From positions 62,001 through 126,000 of the forward strand of contig BDDD01000419.1 of assembly GCA_001972305.1 (NCBI GenBank): DNA of 64,000 bases. Reading direction: 5' to 3'. Of this stretch, positions 59,289 to 64,000 are shown in pieces (position 1 is the stretch's first letter; every line of letters starts with the position of its first letter). This stretch comes from Cephalotus follicularis. Lineage: Eukaryota; Streptophyta; Magnoliopsida; Oxalidales; Cephalotaceae. The notes below the pieces were generated by a model. That model made no database searches. It was not told where the DNA came from and saw only the letters and a program-made list of their open reading frames with translations. A program made the translations under genes and the position numbers.

Positions 59289-61345
59289 ATGCAAAACTTG
59301 ATGCACTGGAACTTCCATTGTATCTTTACAATTTGAAGTTCTTTCTCATCATTAGACGGTATGCCCTGTTTAACCCTTTTGCTTTCCACAGAAACCTGTA
59401 AAATTTTTATGAGACAACCTTTTTTTTTCTTCTTTATTACTAAGAAAATAATTGATGTTGTCAATATGGGTTTTGATTTATCTAATAATCCTTTTCTGCG
59501 ATTCTATGTTACCAATTGCTCTGCATGGAGATAAAATGTGACAGTATCTAAAAAATCACAAGTTAAAAAATTATAATAAAACAAAGCGTGGAAGCGTTTT
59601 AATCGCAGGACCCATATACATATACACATCTCATATACACATCTCGTATCAGAATAGTAGGCTGGTGCCAACTTGCTCTTTTTGTTCTAAAAATGGGTTA
59701 CTTGACATTAAACGTACAATTTCATTGCAATGATTACTACGCTATTAAATATCATTCTGAATTAGAATTCATTTATATTTATATAGTCATGAGAAGGGGA
59801 CATGAAAATAACTATTGCTAGTTTTGTCATTGCTTCGACCCCAAATCCAATCTGGTGTGAATTCAAATTAATCTAAGATTGGATGCAAATGCCTAGGCTT
59901 TTGATGTGTAAAGGAACAGCGTACACTGCATTGTGTTGCAATGTATTAATAAATTTCCAAGTTGTCTCTCTGAGTTTGCTTTGATTATATTTACCTCTAA
60001 ACATATAGAAGATCCCACCCCGCCCTTTTAGGGGTGTGGTTCCATCCCATTTCTTTGATACAATCACAAGAAACCCAAGTGGCAAGTTAGCCCATGTTTT
60101 AGCCAAAGTTAATGATGTGGGAGAGAAGAGTTATACTTTATCAATAGATTTTAGCCAAAGTTAAACCTCTCCCATGTTTGGTCCAACTACTGGCTGGTAT
60201 ATCTGTCAATCACATAGTCAAAACTACGTAGAGCAACAAGGGGGAGAGAAGAGTTATACTTTGAGTGCTGCCCCTTCTAATGACTTCTTCTGATAATGGT
60301 GGAAAAATAACTCAGACTGGGCCTCAGCAATCCCCACAAACAGACAGCAAGTGATGATGTGGGTCGCGAACGGGCTCTAAGCGAGGAAAAATGATAAATC
60401 AGGCACACACTTGTGTGGATGGTCAGTCGTTCCAAGTATTGAAACAACAGCCATGAAATAGGCTCTTACCACTGCTGCAACACATTAGAGAGTATGTGTC
60501 TTTGAACAATAGTCTCGTTAGCATAGGAGTCGTGAATCTTGCGTATCTATTGTCATGGAACATTCGTGTAATAAGCATGATTGTGACTGCATTATATCAA
60601 GAGCAATACATTATGCATCCAATGACTTCTCAGAAGCCAAACAATGTCACTTGCCACGAGACAATGGCACTATTTGCCCACCCCACCATTGAAAGCCGAA
60701 ATGCATTTTAAACATCCATTAAAAATGAGCTTTTTGTTGTATTAATTTTGCATTCAAGTTTAATTTGAAGTTATCATTCAATGGATGGGTTAAAAAAATG
60801 AGGGTGACGTCCCCTTAAATCCCCTTGATTCCTTGTATACTCGTATGAAATTGGACCCATCAAGTAACTTACCACTTGGGCTATACTCACTTCTGATTTT
60901 AAGTTGATCGTGAATAAAGTAAAAATATGTTTACACCATAAACATGCGCTTTTACTCAATGAGATGGTTTTTCTTAGTGAAACACTTATAATTAGCCAAA
61001 ATAGCCAAGACTGCAACGGAACCAGTCAAATTCAAATCCAAGAATACAGTACAGGCATCCTCTCTTCATTTCTAAATTATGAAAGTACTAACAATTGTGT
61101 GTACATTTCATCATATATAGCATAATAATTCTGCAAATAAAAGACAGATGAAGTAGCCCATTAAGTTCAAAGAATGATAGCTCTCAACTAATTGCAAATA
61201 TGACAAACTTTTCTCTTCTCTTTTGTTCACCGACCCAACCATTCTATTAAGGAACGATATTGTCAAATATTGAAGGTTGAATTGCAAGGCATCTATCTTG
61301 CCACTTAAAGTTCGGCTTTGTTATTTCCTACTGGAAATTAGAAGC
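59289..61345. other. intergenic DNA between ENOD93-like and HAD genes
   Basis: The left part should hold the 3' UTR of the ENOD93-like gene and the right part that of the convergent HAD gene. A partial duplication is visible: GAGAGAAGAGTTATACTTT at about 60121 and 60244, and TTTTAGCCAAAGTTAA at about 60096 and 60148. No further gene recognised. Confidence 0.5.
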
Positions 61346-63873
61346 TCAGAATGCATAACGATAGATGGCGTCAGCCACACCATCTTCATCATTGCTGGCA
61401 CCAATCACATTAGCCACACCTTTTGTCTTCTCTGACCCATTACTGAGAGCAATGCCTAGAGAAGCCAATTCAAGCATCTCACTGTCATTTTCCCCATCGC
61501 CAATGGCCATTATCTGAAAAAAGGTAAGCATTTAGAATACAAATCAATACTATTTTCATTTATGGCATTGATTAATTAAAAAATAGGATCTACTTATTAT
61601 CCATTTGTATATACTATGTACGATGTAAAGTTTTAAAATGAATGAGTAGCAAGGCTCTTCAACTCAACAAGGCAAGTTGGGTGGTGATCTAACAGAGAGC
61701 AAGAGCGGGGTCTGTCTTCAGCATTTTCAACAGGGTCAGCCACTGCTTTACTGGGTCTCCCAAAAATATTACAATAGAAGTAAACAGCCCATCCCTCAGT
61801 CTTAAAAGCTATATTATATAACACAATAAGTGCAGCACTAATAAGAAATATTTACAAGGTAAAAGATGAAAAGCAAACAATTAAAAAACAAAGTACTGGT
61901 TGTCAGTCTTGTGAGGTTATTTTGAATAAATGTTAGAAGGCTCATTCACAGTCAAAAGATCGATACAAGGATCCCTGATTTGAGTTTACCATGGAACTAT
62001 CCGAGCACCAACTCCCATCACTGTTTCATAGTAGATGGCTTATTATGATAGTAAACAAGATCCATGGAAGTATGAGAACATAAATTAAGAACCCCACCTC
62101 CTTTTCAGAGGCACCTATATGTTGGAGTAGCATTCTTACTCCGTTTCCCTTGGAGGTTGAAGGGGGCACAATTTCAAGCATATCGGGCTGAGCTTGTACA
62201 ACACTTGCACTATCTCCTGTAGCTTCTGACCAGTATGGTCTTAGAGAGGTAGCCACACGCTCAGCAGTGTCAAAAAAGAGCACCTTCTGTACATACAAAA
62301 GATTTATGCATCACAACATGAACCAAAATCAAGGAATGTACAAAATTAAACTGGACTCGTCCTTCAATTTAGACCGAGTGCGATCATTACGGCTAAACAT
62401 AGGTACTTTATATAAGTGGCTCAAAGCAGATAATATGATCACATACACATACAAATAACACATATGTAAACATATAATAATCCTACGGGCGAAATCTATG
62501 ACCGCTAATTGCAATTGAATTAGACGGAAAAGCAAGAGACGTTACTAGTTAAACTAATTTTTAAGGTATTTTAAGGATTATAATCAAATTAAAGGTCGAT
62601 ATTATCATGTAAATTGACAGTTGAATACTGAAAGTAACTATCACTTGATGCTAGTAAATAGAACAATAGCTCAAGTCATTTGCAAGAAGCATAACTTAAG
62701 TTTCTGTCTTCCCCCTCTTCTTTCAGGTTTTTTAACAACATATATGATGTAATTATTTATTAAAAAAAACGTGCCCCAGAAATATAGGAATTTTTTGTTC
62801 GTTAGTATGAATAGGAGACTACATCTTCAGTCATACCTGTATATCAGTGGTGGATAAAAGATGCTCAACAGAAGGAATGATCTCTGCCTGTAAAGATTCA
62901 TAATTAAATGCAAAGGATTAAATTATGAAATTAGAAAGAGAATTATTATGAGGAACAAAAGAAGAGTCAGTTACCTTTGGCTCATGATATACAGTATGCA
63001 ATGAGTCAATAATAGGGTGGTCAAAAAGTGTAAAGCAACGATCCTTGCTGAAAGCAATAAGAGGAACCTTATGTGCCAAAGAGTAGAGACAAGCCTGCAA
63101 TTTCAAATTGGAGAAATTTAATTTCCAATTAAGCTCAACTTAATTGGAAAAAAAAATCATGAGACTGTCAAGGCATTTAGCTATTAAAATCTGACTTAGA
63201 TTTAGTGTGCCCAAAAAACTCCATATTTAAGAACCACGTAACAGTGCATTCAAAAATTTAGCCCAGATGAATGGTTCGAGTAGAGAAAGCTGCAAAATCT
63301 CTTCTCTTTATGTGGCAGCAACAGAGCTCTACTTAGATGGCAACTGCTTGCTTAACAGGACAAGGAAGCATCCAAGTAGAAGAGACATTACCTCTCCGCA
63401 AACATTTGGATCTAAATTCCTTCTAAAAATTTCGCGACCCTGTCTACCATAAACAAGCAATCCCTGGTAGCAAGTAGAAACAGCCAATAAGAGACAATAA
63501 ATGGTAATAACTTTAACAGCTAGAGACTGATACAGCAAACATTTTGGAGATGCCAAAGTAAATGCAAAATCAAAATCACTGTATTGTTTCTCAAAATAAA
63601 TTTCATAAAAAATGTATATCACGGAAATTCAATTCACTGAATAGTCGTGTTCTACGCCTCTAACAAGCGGAAGGGAAAATAATTGCCCATTCAAGATGCG
63701 AAACTTCAAAAACAGCTGTGACCAACTGGGGAAAGCAAAACGCTAAATAATGTCAATAATAAAGAAAAAAGAAGACTAACCTGTAAGAAAACTCCAGGAG
63801 AAAACTCCGAAACAATTCCATCCCTACCAGCTAAATCAACCATCTTCAAAATTCTCAACACAGCCGAACGAGT
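61346..63873 (-). CDS. HAD-superfamily (Cof/YidA-type) phosphatase domain, C-terminal part of a probable YbeY-HAD fusion gene
   Basis: Six exons on the minus strand are inside the window: 63873-63781, 63463-63392, 63094-62975, 62887-62837, 62286-62098 and 61513-61346 (stop). All borders are GT-AG and in phase, giving the last 230 residues. HAD motif III is SKGNGVRML and motif IV is GDGENDSEML; between them lies the Cof-type cap (LIAFSKDRCFTLFDHP, QAQPDMLEIVPP). Motif I (DxD) and the N-terminus lie beyond position 64000. The match is very close to Arabidopsis At2g25870, in which an N-terminal YbeY rRNA-processing domain is fused to this HAD domain and directed to the chloroplast. That N-terminal part is not visible here and is inferred. 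The likely activity is hydrolysis of a sugar phosphate or similar small phosphate. Nothing in the visible part is broken. Confidence 0.9.
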
Positions 63874-64000
63874 CTGTACCAAAATATCAAATCAAGTAGT
63901 AATCAGAACTCTCAACATATAAGCAACATATCCAATAAAGGGGAGAAAGCGAGGACCTGGAATCACACAGCAAAAGTTTAAGCAACAAGAAGATTAACTC
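63874..64000 (-). other. intron of the HAD-domain gene at the window edge
   Basis: Upstream of the first visible exon the acceptor reads TTTTGGTACAG. The remaining bases to the edge show no further exon in a matching frame, so the gene's 5' exons lie outside the window. Confidence 0.6.

Noticed and set aside
61633-61824. 63-codon frame between HAD exons
   Set aside because: It lies inside the last intron of the HAD gene, has no splice sites joining it in phase, and is absent from the family protein.

Overview
The window is nuclear DNA of a flowering plant, most likely a woody or rosid eudicot. The host genes are intron-rich with GT-AG introns, their products match eudicot families closely, intergenic DNA is very AT-rich, and about half the window is transposable-element debris. 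No prokaryotic feature, tRNA, rRNA or CRISPR array was seen.

Host genes from left to right. (1) 1461-3600, minus: a decayed pentatricopeptide-repeat gene of the CRR21 type, an RNA-editing factor for chloroplast ndhD. (2) 12879-15083, plus: an intact four-exon GARP/MYB-like repressor, very probably the EFM (EARLY FLOWERING MYB) orthologue. (3) 18686-28749, minus: a nine-exon gene for an RRM + Arg/Asp-rich + coiled-coil RNA-binding protein, whose last intron is swollen by a 5.9-kb antisense L1 LINE. (4) 57461-59288, plus: a four-exon early nodulin 93-like gene with a hAT MITE in its second intron. (5) 61346-64000+, minus: the C-terminal half of a HAD-family phosphatase, in plants usually fused to a YbeY domain; the gene runs off the right edge.

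Mobile DNA. 5769-7772 is a non-coding LTR-like fossil. 29214-35284 is a minus-strand Ty3/gypsy element with TSD GTAAG. 35700-38130 holds LINE and MITE debris. 38348-40766 is a solo LTR containing a 1.66-kb PIF/Harbinger-like DNA element. 41079-56793 is another solo LTR containing a 13.5-kb Ty3/gypsy Tat-type element (42059-55539, TSD AAATC), which itself contains a 4.2-kb LTR-like insertion (42662-46870). The two Tat-type elements share a long antisense ORF and a tandem-repeat tract, the most distinctive non-host feature here. All LTR elements look like broken fossils.

Organelle-derived DNA: a degenerate piece of plastid ndhK lies at 17241-17490, and the sequence flanking the solo LTR at 41079-56793 may be mitochondrial. 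The host genes look like unrelated neighbours. Exon coordinates come from reading frames and splice sites by eye, and in every multi-exon gene the exon lengths add up in frame. No database search was possible; family names rest on recognition of protein sequence.
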